DNA of 64,000 nt, from contig JAHYYP010000001.1 in NCBI GenBank assembly GCA_019424905.1, positions 78,243 through 142,242 on the forward strand, written 5' to 3'. Both the position numbers and the translations under genes were made by a program. The notes under the pieces were generated by a model. The model did not search any database. It saw only the letters and a list, made by a program, of their open reading frames with translations, and had not been told where the DNA came from. Every line of letters begins with the position of its first letter. The first letter of the stretch is position 1. Shown here piece by piece: positions 1-6,802 of this stretch. The stretch is from Collinsella sp. Lineage in GTDB: Bacteria > Actinomycetota > Coriobacteriia > Coriobacteriales > Coriobacteriaceae.

Positions 1-611
1 CGGGTAAGTCGACGCTCATCCGTTGCGTCGATTATCTGGAGGAGCCCACGTCGGGCGAGGTCGTCATCGACGGTACGCCGCTCACCAAAAAGAATCACCT
101 GGAGATGGCTCGCAAGTATAGCTCTATGGTGTTTCAGCAGTTCAACCTGTATCCCAACATGACGGTGCTGGGCAACCTGACGCTCGCGCCCATCAAACTG
201 CAAAAGAAGAGCAAGGAGGAGGCGACCGAGATCGCCATCGCTGCGCTCAAGCGCGTCGGCATGGCGCATAAGGCCGGCGAGTATCCGCAGAATCTCTCGG
301 GTGGTCAGCAGCAGCGCATCGCCATCGCCCGTGCCCTGTGCACCAAGCAGCCCATCATCCTGTTTGACGAACCGACCTCGGCACTCGACCCCGAGATGGT
401 CCAGGAGGTTCTGGACGTTATGATCGAGCTTGCGCAGGAAGATATCACCATGATCTGCGTGACGCACGAGATGGGCTTTGCACGCCAGGTGGCCGACCGC
501 GTCATCTTTATGGAGGACGGCCGCATCCTGGAGGAGGGCACGCCCGAGCACTTCTTCGATAACCCCGAGAACCCGCGCTGCCGCGAGTTCCTGTCCAAGA
601 TTCTGCACTAG
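1..611 (+). CDS. Polar amino-acid ABC transporter ATP-binding protein (5' truncated by window edge)
   Basis: ATPase that powers import of a polar amino acid with the binding protein and two permeases that follow. The open frame enters from the left edge (codons begin at position 3) and starts inside Walker A (GKST), so about 40 N-terminal residues are missing. Visible motifs in order are the Q-loop ([11 protein letters not shown]), the signature LSGGQQQR, Walker B with the D-loop ([12 protein letters not shown]) and the switch His (THEMGF). This is the GlnQ/HisP pattern. The stop lies a few bases before the next gene, so it is the first visible gene of an operon. The substrate (glutamine, glutamate, cystine or other) cannot be read from the ATPase. 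Confidence 0.93.
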   Translation, partial: GKSTLIRCVDYLEEPTSGEVVIDGTPLTKKNHLEMARKYSSMVFQQFNLYPNMTVLGNLTLAPIKLQKKSKEEATEIAIAALKRVGMAHKAGEYPQNLSGGQQQRIAIARALCTKQPIILFDEPTSALDPEMVQEVLDVMIELAQEDITMICVTHEMGFARQVADRVIFMEDGRILEEGTPEHFFDNPENPRCREFLSKILH

Positions 612-616
612 GCGCG

Positions 617-1495
617 GTGATGGACATGACGGATATGACGAGGGCGGCCGTGTCGCGCCGTCACTTTTTGCAGCTGGCGGGCGCCGGCATGCTCGCGTTG
701 ACGGGGACCGCGCTTACCGGTTGTGGCAACTCCACCAGTGGCGAGGGCTCCGACAAGGGGTCCAAGCTTGCGGCCATTAAGTCGCGTGGCCATCTGAATG
801 CCGGCGTTAAGAAGGATGTTCCCGGCTACGGCTATTACGACACCGCCAAGGGCCGCTTTGAGGGCATGGAAGTCGATTTGTGCTACCAGATCGCCGCTGC
901 CGTCTTCGGCGTGAGCTACAAGGAGGCCCGCGCCCAGGAGCTTGTCGAGTTTACCGACGTAACGCCCAAGACGCGCGGCCCACTGATCGATAACGGCCAG
1001 CTCGACGTGGTCGCGGCGACCTACACCATCACCGACGAGCGCAAGAAGAGCTGGGATTTTTCGACGCCGTACCGCACCGACTACGTGGGACTCATGGTCA
1101 AGAAACGTTCGGGCTTTACCTCGATTGAGGACCTGGACGGCAAGGTTATTGGCGTGAGCCAGGGTGCCACCACGCAGGGCCTGATCGAGCAGATGATCAA
1201 GGACAACGGCTTTAGCTGCAAGCCCGAGTTTAGGGCCTTTAGCGGCTATCCCATCATCAAGAGTTCGCTCGACGCCGGCAATATCGACGTCTTTGCCATG
1301 GACCGCTCCACGCTGGCCGGTTACATGAACGAGACCGTTGAGCTGCTGCAGCCCGAGGTCAAGTTTGGCGAGCAGGGCTACGGCGTGGCGACCAAGAAGG
1401 GCTGCGACCTTTCGGCTGTGGTCGATCAGGTAGTTTGCGATCGCCTGGCCGATGGCTGGCTCGACCAAGAGGTCAAGACCTGGGGTCTTGTATAG
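617..1495 (+). CDS. Amino-acid ABC transporter substrate-binding lipoprotein
   Basis: Extracellular solute-binding protein of family 3 (SBP_bac_3) that delivers an amino acid to the adjacent permeases. The N-terminus has a twin-arginine-like SRRHFLQLAG stretch, a hydrophobic core and a lipobox ending LTGC, so it is probably a lipid-anchored protein and possibly Tat-exported. The mature part carries family hallmarks such as GYGYYDTAKGRFEGMEVDLC near the start of the domain and DVVAATYTITDERKKSWDFS (ligand-binding region). The start is GTG 617 or the directly following ATG 620; the upstream SD is weak, suggesting translational coupling to the ATPase gene. Confidence 0.92.
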   Translation: MMDMTDMTRAAVSRRHFLQLAGAGMLALTGTALTGCGNSTSGEGSDKGSKLAAIKSRGHLNAGVKKDVPGYGYYDTAKGRFEGMEVDLCYQIAAAVFGVSYKEARAQELVEFTDVTPKTRGPLIDNGQLDVVAATYTITDERKKSWDFSTPYRTDYVGLMVKKRSGFTSIEDLDGKVIGVSQGATTQGLIEQMIKDNGFSCKPEFRAFSGYPIIKSSLDAGNIDVFAMDRSTLAGYMNETVELLQPEVKFGEQGYGVATKKGCDLSAVVDQVVCDRLADGWLDQEVKTWGLV

Positions 1496-1520
1496 GCGCA
1501 TCGTCCAAGGAAGGAATCAA

Positions 1521-2267
1521 ATGCTCGAAGGATTGTTTGACGCCGACCGCTGGTCGACGACATTTCAAAACATGGGGCCCTTCTGGGAGGGCTTTGGCGT
1601 GACGCTGCAGGTGGTCGTTGCCGGCCTGCTGCTATCGCTGGTGCTGGGCACGCTGCTGGGCGTGTTCTCTACCACCCGTTCGCGCGTGCTGCGCGCCATA
1701 AGCCGTGTGTATGTGGAGTTTTACCAGAACACCCCGTTGCCCGTGCAGGTGCTCTTTATGTACATGGCTGGTCCGCAGTTTTTGCAGGCCATAACCGGTG
1801 CCGACCAGCCGGTGCGCATCGCGCCGTTCGTGCTGGGCTTCTTGGGTGTGGGCCTGTATCACGCGGCCTACATTTCGGAGGTCATCCGCACTGGTATCGA
1901 GGCGGTTCCGCGCGGTCAGATGGAGGCGGCCCAGAGCCAGGGCTTCACCCGTGCGCAGGCGTACTGGTACATCGTGCTGCCCCAGACATTCAAGATTATT
2001 CTGCCGCCGCTGTGTAACCAGGCGCTCAACCTGGTCAAGAACACGTCGGTGCTGGCGCTTGTGGCCGGCGGCGACCTTATGTACCGTTCCGACAACTTTG
2101 TGAGTCTGTACGGTTACCTGCAGGGATACATCGTCTGCTGCCTTATGTACTTCATCATCTGCTTTCCGCTCGCCATGCTGGTGCAGTGGCTCGAGCGCCG
2201 CTCCAAGGAGCGTCCGCGCGGCGTGAGCCTGGCCGAGCTGGGACTCGACAACGTAGAGGAGGCCTAG
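1521..2267 (+). CDS. Amino-acid ABC transporter permease (HisM/GlnP family)
   Basis: Inner-membrane permease of the polar amino-acid importer. ATG 1521 has a good SD (AAGGAA) 5 bases upstream; a longer in-frame extension overlaps the binding-protein gene and is not needed. The protein (248 aa) has the family N-terminal helix (GFGVTLQVVVAGLLLSLVLG), the segment YVEFYQNTPLPVQVLF and the EAA loop (GQMEAAQSQGFTRAQAYWYIVLPQ) that contacts the ATPase. The next permease gene starts 3 bases after the stop. Confidence 0.94.
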   Translation: MLEGLFDADRWSTTFQNMGPFWEGFGVTLQVVVAGLLLSLVLGTLLGVFSTTRSRVLRAISRVYVEFYQNTPLPVQVLFMYMAGPQFLQAITGADQPVRIAPFVLGFLGVGLYHAAYISEVIRTGIEAVPRGQMEAAQSQGFTRAQAYWYIVLPQTFKIILPPLCNQALNLVKNTSVLALVAGGDLMYRSDNFVSLYGYLQGYIVCCLMYFIICFPLAMLVQWLERRSKERPRGVSLAELGLDNVEEA

Positions 2268-2270
2268 CGC

Positions 2271-2909
2271 ATGGAAATCTTCAACGCGACCAACCTGCTC
2301 TACATTTGGGGCGGCTTTGTTAAGACGATCGAGATCTCGGCGCTGTCGATCTTTTTCTCGCTCATCTTTGGCACGGTGCTGGCGCTCGTTAAAAGCTATG
2401 CGCCCCGCCCGTTCCGTATTTTGGTGAGCGCCTATATCGAGCTGTTCCGCTGTACGCCAAACCTGCTGTGGATTCTGTTTATCTACTTTACGGTGCAGGG
2501 TTTGGACATTGTGATTTCGACCATCGCCTTTACGCTGTTTACCAGCGCTGTTATGGCCGAGATTGTGCGTGGCGGCCTCAACTCGATTCCGCGCGGCCAG
2601 TTTGAGGCGGCGCAGAGCCAGGGCTTCGGCTTCTTTGCCACCATGCGCTATATCATTCTGCCGCAGACGTTTAAGACGATCATTCCGGCGCTGTTTAGCC
2701 AGTGCACGACCGTCATTAAGGACAGCTCGTATCTTTCGGGCATTAACGTGGCCGAGCTCATGTACACGGCAAACGTTGTGATGGCTCACGCGATCGACCT
2801 GTCGCAGGTGCTTATGCTCTACGGCCTGGTGTTTGCGATGTACTTTGTGCTCAACTTTGGTATCTCGTTGCTGGTCCGAGCATATCAACGCCGTATTGTG
2901 GCAGCGTAG
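2271..2909 (+). CDS. Amino-acid ABC transporter permease, second subunit
   Basis: Second permease (212 aa) of the same importer and the last gene of the operon. It has the ELFRCTPNLLWILFIYF segment and an EAA loop (GQFEAAQSQGFGFFATMRYIILPQ) nearly identical in pattern to that of the previous permease, as expected for a heterodimeric pore. About five hydrophobic helices are visible. Its stop codon forms the left edge of a 108-bp imperfect palindrome that may also end transcription. Confidence 0.94.
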   Translation: MEIFNATNLLYIWGGFVKTIEISALSIFFSLIFGTVLALVKSYAPRPFRILVSAYIELFRCTPNLLWILFIYFTVQGLDIVISTIAFTLFTSAVMAEIVRGGLNSIPRGQFEAAQSQGFGFFATMRYIILPQTFKTIIPALFSQCTTVIKDSSYLSGINVAELMYTANVVMAHAIDLSQVLMLYGLVFAMYFVLNFGISLLVRAYQRRIVAA

Positions 2910-3016
2910 TCCTGCTTCCCCAAGCACGGCATCTTGCCCCTCAATCGTCGCTTGCGTACATTTAGTACGCGGCGCTCCTCTTTCGGGGCAATCTGCCGCA
3001 CTTGGGAAACCAGGAC
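2909..3016. repeat. 108-bp long-hairpin element (inverted-repeat element F)
   Basis: Two 32-base arms (2909-2940 and 2985-3016) are reverse complements at 26 of 32 positions. Between them lies a smaller perfect hairpin, GCGTAC-ATTTA-GTACGC (2954-2970). The whole block can fold into one long hairpin. It starts at the stop codon of the permease gene and carries no reading frame. It has the same architecture as eight other inverted-repeat elements in the window but different arm sequences. Confidence 0.8.
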
Positions 3017-3030
3017 GGTCGTAAGTGACA

Positions 3031-3063
3031 AAATGAGAATCAGGAATCGCCTATTTCTCATTT
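3031..3063. promoter_or_regulatory. Inverted repeat just upstream of the cytidylate-kinase-like gene
   Basis: AAATGAGAA (3031-3039) and TTCTCATTT (3055-3063) form a 9-bp perfect inverted repeat with a 15-base centre, ending 17 bases before the start codon and just before the SD (GAAAGGAA). An operator or a 5'-UTR hairpin is possible; the sequence alone does not say which. Confidence 0.4.
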
Positions 3064-3080
3064 GTTAGAAAGGAATCGCG

Positions 3081-3704
3081 ATGAGCGATCTGGAGAACAA
3101 AAAGAGCCCCGTGGTCATTACCATCGCGCGCGACTTTGGTGCCGAGGGCCACGAGATCGGACGCATCCTCGCCAACGAGTTGGGGATTCCGCTGTACGAT
3201 AACGAGCTGCTGGTGCGTGCTTCGCTGCGCGCGGGCGAGTCGCTCGACAAGATGGCCGCTTACGACGAGCGCCTGGCCGTGGAGAACATGGCTTTTCTGC
3301 CCGACCGTTACGATGCGCGTTCGTACTCGGACAAGTTGTTCCAAAAGATGAGCCAGGTGATTTTGGATCTGGGTGAGACCGAGAGCTGCATTATCGAAGG
3401 CCGCCTGTCCGATTACCTGCTGCGTAACAACCCCAACCACATTGCCGTATTGGTGACCGCTCCCTTTGAGGACCGCGTCGAGATCGTGCGCAAAAAGCGC
3501 GGCCTCAACAAAAAGAAGGGCGCCAAGCTAGTTAAACAGCAGCAGAAGGCGCGCGAGGCATTCTACAAGCGCTACAGCGCCGGCAAGTGGAAGATGACGA
3601 GCGGCAAGGACATCGTCGTCAACCGCGCCAAGCTGGGCCGCGAGGGTTGTAAAGACGTCATCGCCGCCGCCTACCGCTACAAAGTGGCGCAGCTCGAAGG
3701 CTAA
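3081..3704 (+). CDS. Cytidylate kinase-like family protein
   Basis: A 207-residue P-loop kinase relative of the cytidylate-kinase-like family, probably a cytosolic nucleoside-phosphate kinase of unknown substrate. The N-terminus reads VVITIARDFGAEGHEIGRILANELG, where the GAEGHEIG loop replaces a classical Walker A, followed by the lid/NMP region and IIEGRLSDYLLRN, then a Lys/Arg-rich segment (RKKRGLNKKKGAKLVKQQQK). ATG 3081 has an AGAAAGGAA SD. It is monocistronic, followed directly by a strong hairpin terminator. It is shorter than, and distinct from, housekeeping Cmk. Confidence 0.8.
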   Translation: MSDLENKKSPVVITIARDFGAEGHEIGRILANELGIPLYDNELLVRASLRAGESLDKMAAYDERLAVENMAFLPDRYDARSYSDKLFQKMSQVILDLGETESCIIEGRLSDYLLRNNPNHIAVLVTAPFEDRVEIVRKKRGLNKKKGAKLVKQQQKAREAFYKRYSAGKWKMTSGKDIVVNRAKLGREGCKDVIAAAYRYKVAQLEG

Positions 3705-3710
3705 TCGATC

Positions 3711-3753
3711 AAAAACCACCACAAAGGGGACAGGCACCTTTGTGGTGGTTTTT
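3711..3753 (+). terminator. Intrinsic terminator, copy 1 of the ACCACCACAAAGG hairpin family
   Basis: A perfect 17-bp stem (3711-3727 with 3737-3753) encloses the loop GGACAGGCA and is followed by GTTTT, directly after the cytidylate-kinase-like gene. The same stem and loop recur at 5138, 6744, 9392 (loop in opposite orientation) and 16412 (degenerate). Confidence 0.85.
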
Positions 3754-3803
3754 GTTTTAGGCGGAGAAAGTCAACTGGTTCTGCGGGGGCCGATCACTCA
3801 AAG

Positions 3804-3841
3804 AACTCAAAGATGCTCAAAAAACTCAAAGATGCTCAAAA
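3804..3841. repeat. Two perfect tandem copies of a 19-bp AT-rich repeat upstream of the AAA+ ATPase gene
   Basis: AACTCAAAGATGCTCAAAA occurs at 3804-3822 and again at 3823-3841. A partial copy (CACTCAAAG) lies just before and a diverged one (TACTTAAAG) just after. The array ends about 50 bases before the ATPase start. It looks like a row of protein-binding sites, for example an operator or iterons; that role is inference. Confidence 0.6.
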
Positions 3842-3894
3842 TACTTAAAGATTGTAGGGGCATAATTAAGTTGTATGAGTTCAAGGGAGGCTTT

Positions 3895-5010
3895 ATGGCG
3901 GCACCGACGGCGTACAGGCAGGCAAATCCATTCACGCCGATGTTCGGACGTGTACCGGCGTATATGGCCGGCCGTGAGCAAATCATCGATGATATGGTGC
4001 TGGCGTTTGAAAATGACGACTCCGATCCCAATCTTTGCTCGGTTTTCTATGGTGCACGTGGTACAGGTAAAACGGCGCTTTTGGCATATCTGTCGTACCG
4101 CGCCCAGCAAGAGGGCTGGATTACAGCGAATGTGACGGCCTCGGAGGGGATGCTCGAAGACATTTTGCAGCGCCTCAACGAATCAGCCGCCCATCTGATC
4201 GAAAAGCCCGCTTCTAGGCGTGTGAACAGTGTCGGCATTGCCCACGTAGGAAGCATGAGCTGGGAAAACATCGATGTTGAATTTGAGGGCGCTAACTGGC
4301 GTACTAAGATGAACGCTTTGTTTGCTCAGCTTGAAGCGACTGACACCGGGGTGCTTATCGCCGTTGACGAAGTGGATGTATCGTTTGCGCAAATGACGGA
4401 GCTTGTTACTACCTACCAGCACTTTGTAAGCGAGAATAAAAAGGTAGCTTTGCTTATGGCGGGGCTGCCGTTTCGCGTGCTGGCGCTGCTGACGGGGAAA
4501 TCGACATCGTTTCTTCGTCGCGCGGCTCAACATTCGCTGGGATCAATTTCACCGACTGAGGTAAAAGAAGCGTTTCGACTAACGATTGAGGACGGCGGCA
4601 AGACGATTTCTGATGAGGCGATTGACCTCGCTGCCAAGGCGATCGATGGCTTTCCATTTATGTTCCAGTTGGTGGGGTATCGGGCATGGAATGCTTCGCG
4701 CCAAGCCTCCGAGGTTTCTATTGAGGATGTCGAACGAGGCGCGAAACTTGCGCAAGAGGAGCTGGAATCGCGAGTTTTCGCTTCAACAGCGGCGGAACTT
4801 TCACGAGGGGACCTTGAATTTCTTCGTGCAATGAATCCGGTTGGGACGACGACCAGGCAAGAGCTGGCAGCGAGGCTTAAGAAGAGTTCCGGTTCGATTT
4901 CAACGTATAAAAAGCGTCTGGTAGAGGCTGGGGTAATTGAAGAGCCTCTACAAGGACGTTTTGAGTTTGCATTGCCAGGCTTTGGCCGATATGTCGCATC
5001 GCTTTACTAG
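3895..5010 (+). CDS. AAA+ ATPase with C-terminal winged-helix domain
   Basis: A 371-residue cytosolic ATPase. It opens with a conserved NPFTPMFGRVPAYMAGRE segment and has Walker A GARGTGKT (about residues 55-62), Walker B LIAVDEVD and a sensor-like LLMAGLPF. The C-terminus ends in a winged-helix pattern (TTRQELAARLKKSSGSISTYKKRLVEAGVIE), so it probably binds DNA. The architecture resembles the archaeal-ATPase/Orc-like group found as orphan genes in many bacteria; the target is unknown. ATG 3895 has the strong SD AAGGGAGG. Base composition is more AT-rich than its neighbours, which fits a mobile or recently acquired gene. Confidence 0.72.
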   Translation: MAAPTAYRQANPFTPMFGRVPAYMAGREQIIDDMVLAFENDDSDPNLCSVFYGARGTGKTALLAYLSYRAQQEGWITANVTASEGMLEDILQRLNESAAHLIEKPASRRVNSVGIAHVGSMSWENIDVEFEGANWRTKMNALFAQLEATDTGVLIAVDEVDVSFAQMTELVTTYQHFVSENKKVALLMAGLPFRVLALLTGKSTSFLRRAAQHSLGSISPTEVKEAFRLTIEDGGKTISDEAIDLAAKAIDGFPFMFQLVGYRAWNASRQASEVSIEDVERGAKLAQEELESRVFASTAAELSRGDLEFLRAMNPVGTTTRQELAARLKKSSGSISTYKKRLVEAGVIEEPLQGRFEFALPGFGRYVASLY

Positions 5011-5050
5011 AGGGTCGTTGCTGCGAAGGATCGCTTCGTGTCCCTTTACT

Positions 5051-5107
5051 GTCTCGATCTGTAACAATAAGCCTGCTTTTAGGGGCCTATCTGTTACAGA
5101 CTGAGAC
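5051..5107. repeat. 57-bp palindrome, unit 1 (single copy)
   Basis: GTCTCGATCTGTAACA (5051-5066) and TGTTACAGACTGAGAC (5092-5107) are 16-base inverted arms around a 25-base centre. It lies 40 bases after the AAA+ gene. It is the founder description of a family with nine copies in the window, all exactly 57 bp. It is followed, 30 bases on, by a copy of the ACCACC hairpin, as two of the three arrays are. Confidence 0.9.
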
Positions 5108-5137
5108 AAACTGGCAGAGTGGCCTTCTGCTCCGCTC

Positions 5138-5170
5138 AAACCACCGCAAAGGGGGCCTTTGTGGTGGTTT
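5138..5170. terminator. ACCACCACAAAGG hairpin, copy 2 (short loop)
   Basis: The stem AAACCACCGCAAAGG (5138-5152) pairs with CCTTTGTGGTGGTTT (5156-5170) around a GGG loop; the GGACAGGCA loop of copy 1 is missing. The flank after it (TTTTTGTTTTAGGC) matches the flank after copy 1. It ends just before the stop codon of the minus-strand regulator gene, so it can serve as a terminator between convergent genes. Confidence 0.75.
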
Positions 5171-5175
5171 TTGTT

Positions 5176-6578
5176 TTAGGCAGAGGGGAAGGCTTTGGCG
5201 AGACCGGCGCGCGTCTGCGTGTCGGTCTTTTGGTAGATAGAGCTCAGGTGGCGCTGTACCATGCGCATCGAGATGCCGAGTTCCTCGGCGACCTGCTTGA
5301 GCGGGCGTTCATCCTGGGTCACGGCTATGAGCACGTCGACTTCGCGCGGGGTGAGAGCGTGGTCGGCGATGAAGGCCTGGCGTTGCTCTTCGATGGTGGG
5401 GGCGGTGAGTGCTTCTTTTGCCAGTTGCTCGCGCTCGCGCTCCTGCTCGGTTTGGGGCAGGCGAAACAGGCCGGCTGCCACGAATGCCGCGCAGGCGGCG
5501 ACGAGCAAAACGAGCGCGCCGATCATAATGAGGGCAACGTTGTCCGAGGTTACGAGCGCCAGCGAGAGGCCCGATGTAGTGAATGCGCATACATTGTTGG
5601 CGGCGCGTCCCATGCCGGCCCAGAGGGCGGGCGCATGCATGCGCGGTGCCAGCTGTGTAAAGGTGGCGGTAAAGAACGTGACAAAAAAGCCCGAACTCAG
5701 ATAAAAGACGACAAGGCCCAGGTTGGGATCGGCGCCGGCCTCCACGGCCAGGATGGAAATGGTCGAGAGCACGGCGATGCCGAGCATGACAAGTCCCATG
5801 TAGCGGCGCTCGGCAAGGTCAAAGATAAGACCGGCGGCAAGGCCGCTTGCCGCCAAAAAAGGCGCGGCCAGGTTTGCACGGCAATGGTGCCGTGGGCGTT
5901 GGAGAGTGTGACCACGTTGTCGAGGGTCGAGAACAAGCAGGCAAGAATCATGACGAGCGCGATGCTCCAGCATGACTGTTTGGCGAGGGCATGAGAGGGC
6001 TCAATAAAGGGATTGATGGCGGAGTTGGAGCTCTCGGCGGCCTTTTGGGGAACGACGCTGAGGGCGGAGATGGCGATAGTCGCTGCGCCAAGGACGATGA
6101 GCTCGACGATGCCACCGCAATTGAGCAGGTTGACGGCGAACTGCATCAGGATGCCCGCGGCATAGGCCGCTCCCGCACCGGTGGCGAGCTTGGGATCATC
6201 TTGGAATGCCAACGAAAAGGCGTGGTGCGCTGCGGCGCCTAACAGGCCGAGTCCGAGGAATGCGAGGCAGCCCAGAATCTCGAGGGCAAGCGGGGCCGTG
6301 GGGGACTGGATCTGAATCAGCCCCAAGATGGCGATAGGGACGGCGGCACTGACAACTGCCTGAGGCTGGCCTTTGCGCTGCGCATGATCAAGCAACGGAG
6401 CGTATCCGATAAAGCCGATCACGCTGGCGCCAAGGATAAGGCCCTGTGCGAGCACAACGCGCTCGGCGCCGGCGAGTAGCCCGATATTGATATCGAAGCG
6501 AAACTCGGCGGCAAGGAAGACGAAGGTAAAGAGCGCGAGTGCCAAAAGCGCGTTAATTTTAGGCTTGCTCAGGTTCAA
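5176..6578 (-). pseudogene. Membrane LuxR-family transcriptional regulator, frameshifted
   Basis: An integral-membrane regulator split by one frameshift. The 5' part (6578 down to about 5870) encodes roughly eight hydrophobic helices starting MNLSKPKINALLALALF. The 3' part (to 5176) supplies the remaining helices and a LuxR-type HTH with LTPREVDVLIAV and LKQVAEELGISMRMVQRHLSSIYQK. The frames switch between about 5850 and 5875, next to a run of six T on the coding strand; adding one base would restore a single protein of about 465 residues. Such MFS-like/LuxR fusions are common in Coriobacteriia. It could be a true pseudogene, a phase-variable tract or an assembly error. Confidence 0.82.
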
Positions 6579-6680
6579 GGACAGTCCTTTGGGTGGACGA
6601 ATGATCGTGTCCTCGATTGTAGCGTTCCCGGGACGAGTGTGGCGATGGTGAAATCATATTGAATTAAACCGCAGGTAGAG

Positions 6681-6708
6681 GCCTAGGTTCACATCTACGA
6701 ACCTAGGC
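6681..6708. promoter_or_regulatory. Hairpin/operator candidate upstream of the first surface-protein gene
   Basis: GCCTAGGTTC (6681-6690) and GAACCTAGGC (6699-6708) form a perfect 10-bp inverted repeat with an 8-base centre. It is preceded by CGCAGGTAGA. The second surface-protein gene has the same arrangement (9439-9472): the same 10-base lead motif, an 8-base centre and the core AGGTTC-N8-GAACCT. The shared context suggests a common regulator or RNA element. Confidence 0.55.
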
Positions 6709-6743
6709 ATACGGAGTCATTTGACACATCTTGGTGGTACAGG

Positions 6744-6778
6744 ACCACCACAAAGGGGACAGGCACCTTTGTGGTGGT
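6744..6778. repeat. ACCACCACAAAGG hairpin, copy 3
   Basis: ACCACCACAAAGG (6744-6756) and CCTTTGTGGTGGT (6766-6778) are perfect inverted arms around the loop GGACAGGCA. This copy sits 25 bases upstream of a start codon and lacks a T-tract, so it is not an obvious terminator; it lies in the 5' leader of the surface-protein gene or between it and its promoter. Confidence 0.75.
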
Positions 6779-6802
6779 GTCCCTACGACCAAGGAGGGCG
6801 TT

